Assembly (NCBI RefSeq): GCF_037991315.1
Contig: NZ_CP150300.1
Coordinates: forward strand, 1,860,001-1,924,000
Source of the DNA: Paenibacillus sp. FSL H8-0079
GTDB taxonomy: Bacteria; Bacillota; Bacilli; Paenibacillales; Paenibacillaceae
Direction of reading: 5' to 3'
DNA: 64,000 nucleotides
In this document: positions 33,561 to 42,005 of the stretch, in pieces
Numbering within the stretch: the first letter of the stretch is position 1
Layout of the letters: every line of letters begins with the position of its first letter
Translations under genes and position numbers: made by a program
The notes under the pieces: generated by a model
What the model saw: only the letters and a program-made list of their open reading frames with translations
The model's database searches: none
Told to the model about the DNA's origin: nothing

Positions 33561-34295
33561 TTGATAAAAAAGTTCTTACAAAAAAATGGACTGATCATTG
33601 ATTTTGTCCTGTTGGCATGTTTTGTGGCATTTCTGATCTTCTGGGGCCAAAGGTTTCCAGTCATGTTTTTCGGAATGATCACGGTGGCTTTTATCGTTCT
33701 AAGACGGATTGACTATCAGAAGCATGTTATTCTGAAACGGATTATCCTTACCGGATTTAGCGTGGTTGCCGTCTCTTTTGTCATTATTGAAGCACTTGTA
33801 TTCACGCAACTTGGTGCCAATGATCCGGAAGAAGCGGACTATGTCATTATTTTGGGTTCGGGCATCAGAGGAACAGAGCTGTCCTTGACCCTGAAGCAAA
33901 GGCTAGATGCCAGTCTGGACTACATTCGTAGCCACCCTCAGACACCAGTCATTGTATCAGGTGGACAGGGACCAGGGGAATCGATTCCCGAAGCGCTCGC
34001 CATGAAAAACTATCTAATTGAACAGGGGATTAGCCCCTCCCGAGTCATTATGGAAGATCGCTCCACAAGTACACAGGAGAATTTGGCTTTTTCAAAAAAA
34101 ATTATTCTTGAATCCGGGTTGGAGCATCCCGAAATCATGATTGTCACCAGTGACTATCATATGTTCCGCTCCAAGTATATCGCTGCCAAGAACGGTTATG
34201 CGGCAGAATACGGCATATCCGCCCCGTCACCTGGATATTTGAAACCGGTCAACATGATCCGTGAATATTTTGCTACGATCAAAACATTTATCTAA
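33561..34295 (+). CDS. YdcF-family (DUF218) membrane protein
   Basis: 244 residues. Two to three N-terminal membrane helices (about 9-28, 33-48 and 58-78) precede the DUF218/YdcF domain, recognisable by YVIILGSGI, TPVIVSGGQGPGESIPEA, DRSTSTQENLAFSK and IVTSDYHMFRS. E. coli YdcF binds S-adenosylmethionine and relatives (ElyC, SanA) act in envelope maintenance. I choose TTG 33561 because GGAG lies 11 bases upstream; GTG 33549 overlaps that site. A terminator follows. Confidence 0.82.
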   Translation: MIKKFLQKNGLIIDFVLLACFVAFLIFWGQRFPVMFFGMITVAFIVLRRIDYQKHVILKRIILTGFSVVAVSFVIIEALVFTQLGANDPEEADYVIILGSGIRGTELSLTLKQRLDASLDYIRSHPQTPVIVSGGQGPGESIPEALAMKNYLIEQGISPSRVIMEDRSTSTQENLAFSKKIILESGLEHPEIMIVTSDYHMFRSKYIAAKNGYAAEYGISAPSPGYLKPVNMIREYFATIKTFI

Positions 34296-34313
34296 CCGAT
34301 TGGCATATATTCG

Positions 34314-34359
34314 AAAAGACAACGTTAGACTCTCCTAATAGAGTTTATGTTGTCTTTTT
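34314..34359 (+). terminator. terminator after the ydcF-like gene
   Basis: AAAAGACAAC pairs with GTTGTCTTTT, with an inner ACTCT/AGAGT stem, and is followed by a T-rich end. Confidence 0.85.
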
Positions 34360-34411
34360 GTCATTGTCTCTGCACAAGTTGAATTGAATCAAATATTTGA
34401 ATCTCAAACCA

Positions 34412-34420
34412 TGCTATAAT
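34412..34420 (+). promoter_or_regulatory. possible extended -10 promoter
   Basis: TGCTATAAT (TGn plus a perfect -10) lies 35 bp before the hypothetical gene at 34455. No clear -35. Confidence 0.4.
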
Positions 34421-34454
34421 ATACGTCATTAATAGAAGAACGATGTAGGAGTGA

Positions 34455-35006
34455 ATGATCATTACAGCATATCAATTACCTGCTCTATATGAGCAGAAGA
34501 AAGTTTCAATGCACGAGATGGAAGAGATTGTACGCCTGTTGGCCCAAGCACCGCTATTATACGATGATGGACAGAGCATTCAGGTTCAGGATTACATGGG
34601 AGGCTTGGAGGTCGAACTTGAGCATGAGGTACGCCGTGCAGTGACCGAGTTGTATGAACTGGCTGTTCAGGCCTGCCGCGCCTTCGCTGATCCATTGGCG
34701 TACGAGCAACTTCAGGATGCGCTTGGGTTACAGGCTGAGTTATGGCAGGAGGAAGTGCTTACTCTTGCAAAGTGGATGGACTGGCTGAAGCAGATCAGTG
34801 AAGGAAAGAGAACACTGCCCGAGTACAACTTTACAGCCATGCTTGGCAATCTGCCAGATGGATTCATGATCCATGATTTTTATGATGAACTCCGATATCA
34901 GCTGGAACAAAACCCTGCAAACGCATGGGCTATCGAAGAGCGGGATCGCTTGTACACAACTCTGGGTGCGAAACAAATCAAACCAACGGGTCACCGGCGG
35001 TGTTAA
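34455..35006 (+). CDS. hypothetical protein
   Basis: 183 residues, soluble, mostly helical by composition and acidic. I do not recognise the family. Notable blocks are MEEIVRLLAQAPLLYDDG near residue 22 and FTAMLGNLPDGFMIHDFYDE near residue 120. The start ATG is only three bases from GGAG, somewhat short. It has its own likely promoter and precedes the epimerase gene by 86 bp. Confidence 0.65.
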   Translation: MIITAYQLPALYEQKKVSMHEMEEIVRLLAQAPLLYDDGQSIQVQDYMGGLEVELEHEVRRAVTELYELAVQACRAFADPLAYEQLQDALGLQAELWQEEVLTLAKWMDWLKQISEGKRTLPEYNFTAMLGNLPDGFMIHDFYDELRYQLEQNPANAWAIEERDRLYTTLGAKQIKPTGHRRC

Positions 35007-35092
35007 TCTAATATCTGCATTTTGCATGCATAGAAACATTCCAATCTATATCTTGCGAATTCTTTACCCAGTATGGGAAATGAGGGGATACC

Positions 35093-35983
35093 GTGAAGAA
35101 GGTTGTATTAGCTGGTGGAACGGGATTTGTTGGACAGGATTTTGCCCAAAGATTCAAGAAACTAGGTTATGAGGTATTAATTATCTCGCGTCAGCCCGGT
35201 CATATTGCCTGGGAGGATCGTGCAGGAATTATAGGGGCACTGGAAGAGGCGGAAATGTTGATTAACCTGGCAGGTAAATCGGTGAACTGCCGTTATACGG
35301 AGGAGAATCGCAAAGTCATTCTGGAATCCAGAACCCGTACAACGCGCATTCTCGGCGAAGCCGTCCTGGCTTGTAATCTTCCTCCTGAACTATGGATTAA
35401 TTCGAGTACAGCGACCATATACAGACATGCTGAAGATCGTCCCATGACGGAAAAAGAGGGCGAGATTGGCTCCGGATTCTCGGTCGACGTTGCCAAGGCA
35501 TGGGAACAGGCTTTCTTTGAATTCAGTCTGCAGTCTACGCGTCAGATTGCACTGCGGATTGCGATTGTGCTGGGCGAGGGCGGCGTGATGGTGCCCATGA
35601 CGAACCTCGTCCGTTTTGGACTGGGAGGATCGCAAGGCGCAGGAACACAGCAGTTCAGCTGGATTCATATCGAGGATCTCTTCCGCATGGTAATTTATTT
35701 GCAAGAGCATCCACACTTGAATGGTGTGTTCAATGCTTCCTCTCCGCATCCGGTGACGAATCGGGAGCTAATGGCGCGTCTGAGAGAACAGATGGGTGTG
35801 CGGATTGGACTACCTTCTCCTCGCTGGATGCTTGAACTGGGCGCACGTTTTATTCAGACCGAGACGGAACTGGTTCTCAAAAGCCGTTGGGTGATTCCCG
35901 AGCGAATGGAGAGGGAAGGATTCACGTTCACATACGGTACGCTAGATGCCGCTCTTACCGAGATTTTGAATAAGAAGAAATGA
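35093..35983 (+). CDS. TIGR01777-family NAD(P)-dependent epimerase/dehydratase-like protein (YfhF-like)
   Basis: 296 residues. An N-terminal Rossmann motif VLAGGTGFVGQDFAQRF (residues 4-20), MLINLAGKSVNCRY near residue 62, and the C-terminal DUF1731-type helix bundle (KSRWVIPERMEREGF) place it in the TIGR01777/SulA-YfhF group of extended SDRs. The physiological substrate is not known. GTG start with GAGGGG upstream. A terminator and two mobile elements follow. Confidence 0.88.
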   Translation: MKKVVLAGGTGFVGQDFAQRFKKLGYEVLIISRQPGHIAWEDRAGIIGALEEAEMLINLAGKSVNCRYTEENRKVILESRTRTTRILGEAVLACNLPPELWINSSTATIYRHAEDRPMTEKEGEIGSGFSVDVAKAWEQAFFEFSLQSTRQIALRIAIVLGEGGVMVPMTNLVRFGLGGSQGAGTQQFSWIHIEDLFRMVIYLQEHPHLNGVFNASSPHPVTNRELMARLREQMGVRIGLPSPRWMLELGARFIQTETELVLKSRWVIPERMEREGFTFTYGTLDAALTEILNKKK

Positions 35984-36013
35984 CACTTCATACAAAAGAA
36001 AACACAACAGGAA

Positions 36014-36038
36014 GGGCAGAGGCATCTGCCCTTTTGTT
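36014..36038 (+). terminator. terminator after the epimerase gene
   Basis: GGGCAGA-GGCA-TCTGCCC followed by TTTTGTT. Confidence 0.85.
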
Positions 36039-36044
36039 ATATAT

Positions 36045-36262
36045 GTTCAACTAAACATTTACACGATAACGGAGAGGACAGAAATAACTTGAAGAAGCGA
36101 AGCGTTCGCCTAAAAGCTTTCTGAAAGAAAGCTGCATCGGAAGCATATGCTTATCCCCGGATTTTCCCTTTTTAAGAAGGGAATCAAAAAAATCTGGGGA
36201 TAACAGCGATTGGAAAGTTGTTCTGTCATCGCAGTGTCTGTGTAAATACTAATTAGCTGAAC
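36045..36262 (+). mobile_element. MITE-like element, family 1, copy B
   Basis: 218 bp, same length and orientation as copy A (10846-11063). Ends: left GTTCAACTAAACATTTACAC; right, read on the other strand, GTTCAGCTAATTAGTATTTACAC. Internal hairpins are AGCTTTCT-GAA-AGAAAGCT and a long stem that pairs TTATCCCCGGATTTT with AAAATCTGGGGATAA (one G-T). Left flank TTATATAT (36037-36044) recurs at 36446-36453, after the second, nested element, which fits an 8-bp target duplication. No coding capacity. Confidence 0.8.
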
Positions 36263-36267
36263 TTATA

Positions 36268-36441
36268 GAGGTTTTTCAAAAAGTCCGCTTTTGATTACGA
36301 AGGATGCCTATCGGCATCATCAGCATCGAATATGGAATTCAGCCGAAATGTCCGTTGCTCACGTAGTTTTCCTACGCTCCGCTACTCCATTTCTAGCTTC
36401 ATCCCATCTTCTCGGTACTGAAAACCGGTCTTTTTGAATAC
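36268..36441. mobile_element. MITE-like element, family 2, inserted in the end of family-1 copy B
   Basis: 174-bp non-coding segment bordered by a 9-bp direct repeat GAACTTATA (36259-36267 and 36442-36450). Near its ends are inverted repeats: TTCAAAAAGTCCG on the left and, read on the other strand, TTCAAAAAGACCG on the right. The left copy of the direct repeat includes the last bases (GAAC) of copy B, so this element came second. It lies 42 bp upstream of the ketosynthase operon, whose promoter region it may have changed. Confidence 0.7.
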
Positions 36442-36483
36442 GAACTTATATATCAGTCAGATGAACAGAAAGAGGTTGGGGAA

Positions 36484-37485
36484 ATGCAACTTAGAAGAGT
36501 AAGGATCGCGGGAACAGGGAAGTACCTGCCTGAACAGGAAGTCACCGATGAGGAACTGGATCGCCGCTTGGACGTGCCTGCGGGCTGGGTCAGCAAAGCC
36601 ACAGGTGTAGGTGTGCGCCATTATGCTTCGGGTGAAGAAACCTCCTCTTTCATGGGCGCGCGGGCTGCGGAAGCTGCACTGGTGGATGCAGGACTGGAAT
36701 TCGGGGATATCGACTGTCTGGTGTGTACCAGTGGCACGAAGGAACAACCGTTGCCAAGTACGGCGGTATTTATCCAGCAGGCCATGGGGCAGCAAGATTC
36801 GGGCGTACCTGCCTTTGATATGGATGCAACCTGCCTAAGTTTCCTGAACGGACTGGATGTGATCTCCTATATGGTAGATGCCGGACGTTACCAGCGAGTA
36901 CTGCTCGTAGCCACTGAGATTGCCTCAGCCGGACTGAATTGGTCGGATAAAGAAAGTGCGGCCCTGTTCGGAGATGGAGCGGCCGCCGTTATTATTGAAC
37001 GTTCGCCTGAGGGATCATCGTCACAGATCGTCCATGCTTCACTTCGAACCTACAGCCGAGGTGCTCGTTTCTCGGAGATTGCAGGTGGAGGTACACGGAT
37101 GCATGCTTCGAATTATAAGGCAGATCAGCCTGAACCCTACCTATTTCATATGGATGGACAGGCCATCTTCCGCATGGCTTCCAGACTTCTGCCCGGATTC
37201 ATCAGCGACATGTTACAGGCGACCGGGAATCGGATGGAGGATTTCCAATTGGTTATTCCTCATCAGGGGAGTGCCATGGCGATGAGATTGATCCGCAAGA
37301 AGCTTGGGATTGCTGAAGATCGATTTATGGACATCACACGAAATCACGGCAATACGATTGCAGCCTCCATCCCGATGGGGCTGCATGAAGCGATTAGACA
37401 GCAGCGCATTCAGCGGGGGGATCGCGTGCTGATGATTGGCACGGCTGCCGGATTATCATTGGGAGGACTTATTTTTGACTACTAG
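36484..37485 (+). CDS. FabH-like 3-oxoacyl-ACP synthase III (ketosynthase)
   Basis: 333 residues, whole-length KAS III/thiolase-fold enzyme. The catalytic triad is visible: C117 in DMDATCLSF, H260 in VIPHQGSAM and N290 in NHGNTIAAS. Such enzymes condense an acyl-CoA or acyl-ACP with an extender; OleA-type relatives join two acyl-CoAs. It is not the housekeeping fabH by context (no fabF or fabD next to it) and is the first gene of a six-gene operon of biosynthetic type. ATG follows GAGGTTGGGG. The next gene overlaps by 11 bp. Confidence 0.88.
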   Translation: MQLRRVRIAGTGKYLPEQEVTDEELDRRLDVPAGWVSKATGVGVRHYASGEETSSFMGARAAEAALVDAGLEFGDIDCLVCTSGTKEQPLPSTAVFIQQAMGQQDSGVPAFDMDATCLSFLNGLDVISYMVDAGRYQRVLLVATEIASAGLNWSDKESAALFGDGAAAVIIERSPEGSSSQIVHASLRTYSRGARFSEIAGGGTRMHASNYKADQPEPYLFHMDGQAIFRMASRLLPGFISDMLQATGNRMEDFQLVIPHQGSAMAMRLIRKKLGIAEDRFMDITRNHGNTIAASIPMGLHEAIRQQRIQRGDRVLMIGTAAGLSLGGLIFDY

Positions 37486-38767
37486 ATCTGGGGAAACCGG
37501 ACATCGCGCAACTGCTTCTCTCCGTGTACTGCTTACAGGCGGAAGGGCCCCCGTAACGCTCGATCTGGCACGCATGCTTCATCGGGCAGGCCATCGGGTC
37601 TATGTTGCGGAGAGTGCCGTACGGCATCTGACCAAATCATCCAGTGCAGTGGAACAGTGTGCTGTGGTCCCATCACCACGTCATGACACAGGTGCGTATC
37701 TGGCGGAGCTGGAACGGTTGGTTCAGGATTGGCAGATTGACCTATTGATTCCGATGTGTGAAGAAGTCTTCTATGTTGCTCAAGGGGCAGAGAGTCTACG
37801 TTCATATTGTCGTGTTCTGGTTTCTTCACTGAAGCAGCTGCATGAGCTGCATCATAAATATGATTTTATCGAGCTTGCAGGGTCACTCGGTCTTTCGGTT
37901 CCGGATACACGCCTGATCAATAGTCAGCAGGAATGGATGGAAGCTCAGTCTGTTCTGGGGAAAGTAGGAGATTGGGTGTGGAAACCGGTGTATTCCCGCT
38001 TTGCTGCCAAAGTCCGCATGCCGACACTCATGACAGATGACACTGGGGCAAGGACTGATCAGCAAGGGAGCGTAAGCGAAAAGAAACGTCGACATTTCCG
38101 TAACGACCCTCCGGACGAAGGGGAATTATCCTCTATTTCACCTTGGGTTGCACAGGCATTCATTCCTGGTCAGATGTTATGTACATACAGCATAGCGCAT
38201 GAAGGGCAACTGGTTGCGCATTCCACTTACGACAGCCGCTATCGTACAGGAAGCGTGGGAGCCAGTGTTTTTTTTGAACAGGTGGAACATGAGGGTTCCC
38301 TTGCGTGGGTGAGACAATTTGTTGAGGCAACGGGGTTTAGCGGACAGATTGGGTTTGATTTTATAGAAGGTCAGAATGGGCGAGTGTACGCAATTGAGTG
38401 TAATCCGAGGGCAACGAGTGGGATTCATCTGTTTCACCCTGGAGGTGACTTGGTGCGTGCACTAACTGAGCCGGAGATGTTGATCAAAGACAGAAAAATG
38501 ATCACGCCAGCACGGGGCAGCAAAGCCATGCTCATGCTTCCCATGCTAGGAAGCGGGGTTCAGCAGATCTTCGGCAAAGGAAAGTTCCGGGCATGGATAG
38601 CAGCGTGGCGTGGCACCAGGGATGTGGTCTATGCACGACAGGATCTTCAACCTTTAATGGAACAATTCGGAGTGGTGCTGGCCGCATGGCGTCTGGCAAG
38701 ATCGCAGAAGTGCTCGCTGACTGAAGCTTTGACTCATGACATAGAATGGAACGGTGAACAACAATGA
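37475..38767 (+). CDS. ATP-grasp family ligase
   Basis: 430 residues. An N-terminal pre-ATP-grasp domain starts LRVLLTGGRAPVTLDLARML (about 15-34); the central ATP-grasp domain includes the KYDF region near 127, a WVWKPVYSRFAAK block near 167 and the metal-binding YAIECNPRATSGIHLF near 308, as in CarB/PurK-like carboxylate-amine ligases. It should form an acyl phosphate and then an amide, ester or thioester. I start at TTG 37475, eight bases after GGGAGG, within the end of the ketosynthase gene. It overlaps the next gene by 4 bp. The substrate is unknown. Confidence 0.82.
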   Translation: MTTRSGETGHRATASLRVLLTGGRAPVTLDLARMLHRAGHRVYVAESAVRHLTKSSSAVEQCAVVPSPRHDTGAYLAELERLVQDWQIDLLIPMCEEVFYVAQGAESLRSYCRVLVSSLKQLHELHHKYDFIELAGSLGLSVPDTRLINSQQEWMEAQSVLGKVGDWVWKPVYSRFAAKVRMPTLMTDDTGARTDQQGSVSEKKRRHFRNDPPDEGELSSISPWVAQAFIPGQMLCTYSIAHEGQLVAHSTYDSRYRTGSVGASVFFEQVEHEGSLAWVRQFVEATGFSGQIGFDFIEGQNGRVYAIECNPRATSGIHLFHPGGDLVRALTEPEMLIKDRKMITPARGSKAMLMLPMLGSGVQQIFGKGKFRAWIAAWRGTRDVVYARQDLQPLMEQFGVVLAAWRLARSQKCSLTEALTHDIEWNGEQQ

Positions 38768-39759
38768 ACAGAGCATTGGTTACAGGAGCTACGGGATGTC
38801 TGGGAAGGCACCTCGCGATGCGGCTTGCAAAAGAGGGATGGGAAGTAACCGGTATGGGTCGACAGCCAAAGGTTGGTGCAGAACTTGAGTTGGCAGGAAT
38901 CCGATTCCTGAGTGGAGATATACGGGATGAGGCTGCAGTGAACAAAGCGTGTGCGGGGCAGGATATGGTGTTTCACTGTGCGGCACTATCCTCGCCATGG
39001 GGCCGATATCGTGACTTTTATAGCAGCAATGTGGAAGGGACGCAGAATCTTGTAGATGTATGCCTGCATAATGAAGTACAGCGATTCATACATGTCTCAA
39101 CTCCGAGTATATATTTTAATTACAATCCGCGATATAACGTACATGAGAATGATCCGTTGCCATCCAAGCCAGCCAATCATTATGCAGCCACAAAGCTTCT
39201 CGCTGAGCAGGTTGTGATGGAGGGGCATGCAAAGGGACTTCCGTCGATCATGATTCGACCGCGAGCCATTTTTGGTCCGTATGATCAGACGTTATTTCCC
39301 AGAATTGTCGCAGCAAATGCAAAATCGGGCGTGCCAATGATCGGTGATGGACAGGCGTTAATCGATCTGACATGTGTGGATAATGTAGTGGACGCCCTAT
39401 TATTGTGCCGCGATGCCTCTGACGAAGCGCTCGGCAGAGCTTACAATATCTCCAATGGCGATCCGAGGGCGTTCAGTGAGTTGGTGAGCAGCCTGTTTGG
39501 CATGTTGGATATGCCCTTGCGTCGTCGAAACATTCCTTATCGGATGGCATATGGTGTGGCAGCGTTGCTGGAGCGAGTTCATGGCTATATTCCTGCGTTG
39601 GGTGAACCTCCGTTGACACGGTACACAGTAGGCTCCTTATCCATCCCACAGACGTTGGATATCACGGATGCACGGGAGCAATTGGGATACATCCCTCGGG
39701 TGTCCATTGAAGAGGGATTGCAACAATTTGCAGACTGGTGGAGGGCTGAATCATGCTGA
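38764..39759 (+). CDS. OleD-like NAD(P)-dependent reductase (3-beta-HSD/extended SDR)
   Basis: 331 residues. Coenzyme motif VTGATGCLGRHLA (about 5-17), acidic strand end GDIRDEAAV near 57, FHCAALSSPWGRYRDFY near 76 and YAATK near 139 with the catalytic Tyr and Lys. The pattern CAALSSPWG followed by NVEGTQNLVDVC is that of the 3-beta-hydroxysteroid dehydrogenase/OleD branch, where OleD reduces 2-alkyl-3-ketoacids. Combined with the FabH-like enzyme this suggests reduction of a condensed beta-keto product. Overlaps both neighbours by 4 and 7 bp. Confidence 0.83.
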   Translation: MNRALVTGATGCLGRHLAMRLAKEGWEVTGMGRQPKVGAELELAGIRFLSGDIRDEAAVNKACAGQDMVFHCAALSSPWGRYRDFYSSNVEGTQNLVDVCLHNEVQRFIHVSTPSIYFNYNPRYNVHENDPLPSKPANHYAATKLLAEQVVMEGHAKGLPSIMIRPRAIFGPYDQTLFPRIVAANAKSGVPMIGDGQALIDLTCVDNVVDALLLCRDASDEALGRAYNISNGDPRAFSELVSSLFGMLDMPLRRRNIPYRMAYGVAALLERVHGYIPALGEPPLTRYTVGSLSIPQTLDITDAREQLGYIPRVSIEEGLQQFADWWRAESC

Positions 39760-40613
39760 TAACAACTCCGGTGAAACTATATTTGGGTGCGGCGGGTTAC
39801 TGTACACATCCAGAGTTTCTGACGCTGCGTGGTGGTCGATTGAGTCCAGTACCTTTCCCGGCAGGATTTGCTTGCATCATTCATCCCGTACATGGACCGA
39901 TCCTGCTGGATACGGGATATAGTTCCCGCTTTTTTGAGGAAACGGCTCATCTGCCTAACGCACTGTATCGTCATATTACACCTGTGGTCTATCGTGAAGA
40001 GGATAGTGCCGTTCATTTTTTGGCTCGAATTGGACTGAAAGCTTCCGATATTCGGTATATCATCCTCTCGCATTTTCACGGCGATCACATCGCGGGTGTA
40101 CGAGATTTCCCGGAGGCACAATTTATCTATTTGCCAAGGGCCTATGATGCTGTGCGCTCACTCGGTCCAATTGCGGCTGTGAAAGCAGGTTTTCTTGCCG
40201 GGTTGTTACCCGAGGATTTTATGGCCAGATCATGCCCTGTTACGTGTGAGCCTGAGCGATGGACGAGAGCGGGGGAAGAGTTCCCTTTTGATGAGGTCTA
40301 CGATATATTTGGCGATGGCAGTCTACTGGGGGTGGATGTATCCGGTCATGCGGAAGGCATGATGGGACTCCTGCTGCGTACAGAAGAACATGAATATTTT
40401 CTCTGCGCGGACGCGGTATGGTCGAGTCGGGCTTTTCGTGAACAGCGCAGACCTAATATTCTTGCTGGAATCATTATGTCGAATCGAAAGGAATACCACC
40501 GTAACTTTGACAAGTTGGTCCAGCTGCATCAGCAGTTTCCCCACATTCGGATTGTGCCGAGTCATTGTCGAGATGTACTGGACGCTTGGGGTACAGGAGG
40601 GCAGAAACGATGA
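39753..40613 (+). CDS. metallo-beta-lactamase-fold hydrolase
   Basis: 286 residues. The zinc motif is SHFHGDHIAG (H107, H109, D111, H112), with a further ligand in GHAEGMMG near 197 and CADAVWSS near 215, and HC near the C-terminus. The layout resembles N-acyl homoserine lactonase-like MBL proteins, so a lactone, thioester or ester substrate is plausible. Start overlaps the reductase by 7 bp and the end overlaps the next gene by 4 bp. In the ole pathway the hydrolase is an alpha/beta-fold OleB; here an MBL enzyme occupies that place. Confidence 0.85.
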   Translation: MLITTPVKLYLGAAGYCTHPEFLTLRGGRLSPVPFPAGFACIIHPVHGPILLDTGYSSRFFEETAHLPNALYRHITPVVYREEDSAVHFLARIGLKASDIRYIILSHFHGDHIAGVRDFPEAQFIYLPRAYDAVRSLGPIAAVKAGFLAGLLPEDFMARSCPVTCEPERWTRAGEEFPFDEVYDIFGDGSLLGVDVSGHAEGMMGLLLRTEEHEYFLCADAVWSSRAFREQRRPNILAGIIMSNRKEYHRNFDKLVQLHQQFPHIRIVPSHCRDVLDAWGTGGQKR

Positions 40614-41938
40614 GCAATACCCTTCGTATTGTGGTTCATTATGCGCTTGCACGTGGGCTGCGAACATGGAAAACGCGAGAACAACTGGAGCGCTGGCAAG
40701 AGCGCCGGGTTATTCGTCATGTCCATCAGATCCGTGCCCGCTCTCCGTTTTACCGGAAGTGGTGGGATGGCGTGAACACATCCGACTGGAGAAGATTTCC
40801 GTTGATTGATAAATCGATTATGATGGAGCACTTCGATACACTGAACACGGTAGGCATTACCAAGGATGAAGCGTTGACTCTTGCAGGTGAGAGTGAAGAA
40901 ACACGTGACTTCAAACCTTCCATTCAAGGCGTGACGGTTGGACTGTCTTCGGGCACGTCAGGGAACCGGGGGATATTTCTGGTGAGTGATCGTGAGCAGG
41001 ATGCGTGGACGGGTACGGTACTGGCTAAGTTGCTGCCTGGTGGACTGTGGAAACCTGCGAAGATTGCGTTTTTCCTGCGGGCTAACAGTAATCTGTATGA
41101 ATCGGTGCAGCGTGGCAAATTGCAGTTTCAGTACTTTGATCTGCTGGAGCGTGTGGAGACCTTGGTCAATCGGCTGGAAACCTACCAACCTACCGTGTGG
41201 GTGGCTCCTCCATCCATGCTGCGTCTGTTGGCGGATGCCTATGTGGCAGGCCATCTGACTGCTGTACCGGATAAAATCATCTCTGTTGCTGAGGTGTTGG
41301 ACCCCCTGGATCGCAAGGTGTTGGAGCAGGTCTTCGGACAGACCGTTCATCAAGTCTATCAGTGCACAGAAGGGTTCCTGGGTGCGACCTGTCGTTATGG
41401 CACACTGCATTTGAATGAAGATATCGTGCATATTGAAAAAGAGTTCATTGATCCCGCCACCCGGCGGTTCGTGCCCATTATTACGGACTTCTCCAGAACA
41501 TCACAGCCGATCATCCGGTATCGACTGAATGATATTCTGACCGAGGCGGCGATGCCATGTGCCTGTGGTTCCCCGTTTACCGCCATTGAGCGGATTGAAG
41601 GCCGCTGTGATGACACGCTTTATTTTTCACAACTGCATACGGGTGAGGCGGTACCGGTCTTTCCTGATTTCGTCACTCGTTCGGTCATTGCGGCTTCCCC
41701 GGATATTGAACATTATCGTGTGGTGCAGCAAGGGGACGGAACAATGGAGGTATCCCTTCGACTTGGCGGGAGCGCAGTGATGGCTCAGGTCGAGACGGAT
41801 GTACGGGGTGAACTGATAAAGCTGGGAGAGCGGCTTGAATGTACCCTACCTGAGATCAGATTTGTTCCATATACGTTTGAACCGGGACTTACGAAGCTGC
41901 GCAGGGTGGAGAGACGAGATAACGGAGTGGCGGATTAA
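40610..41938 (+). CDS. PaaK/F390-synthetase-like adenylate-forming enzyme
   Basis: 442 residues of the COG1541 branch of AMP-forming ligases. The P-loop-like motif GLSSGTSGNRGIF is near residue 107, VYQCTEGFLGATC near 246 and YRLNDIL near 303, followed by an MPCACGSPF cysteine block near 312. It activates a carboxylate as acyl-AMP; with no CoA-ligase partner the acceptor could be CoA, an amine, or an internal hydroxyl as in OleC-type beta-lactone formation. ATG 40610 overlaps the MBL stop (ATGA). A 67-bp gap separates it from the last reductase gene. Confidence 0.83.
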   Translation: MSNTLRIVVHYALARGLRTWKTREQLERWQERRVIRHVHQIRARSPFYRKWWDGVNTSDWRRFPLIDKSIMMEHFDTLNTVGITKDEALTLAGESEETRDFKPSIQGVTVGLSSGTSGNRGIFLVSDREQDAWTGTVLAKLLPGGLWKPAKIAFFLRANSNLYESVQRGKLQFQYFDLLERVETLVNRLETYQPTVWVAPPSMLRLLADAYVAGHLTAVPDKIISVAEVLDPLDRKVLEQVFGQTVHQVYQCTEGFLGATCRYGTLHLNEDIVHIEKEFIDPATRRFVPIITDFSRTSQPIIRYRLNDILTEAAMPCACGSPFTAIERIEGRCDDTLYFSQLHTGEAVPVFPDFVTRSVIAASPDIEHYRVVQQGDGTMEVSLRLGGSAVMAQVETDVRGELIKLGERLECTLPEIRFVPYTFEPGLTKLRRVERRDNGVAD

Positions 41939-42005
41939 GCAATAGGGGCCGTGCGGTATGGTAGGAACGGAAGTAAGTAATTTACCAAGGAAAGAAGGAC
42001 ACACC

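Noticed and set aside
36484..37485. Housekeeping fabH
   Set aside because: The protein is of KAS III type, but its context with ATP-grasp, OleD-like and adenylating genes and the absence of fab neighbours argue for a specialised ketosynthase; only a search of the whole genome for another fabH would settle it.
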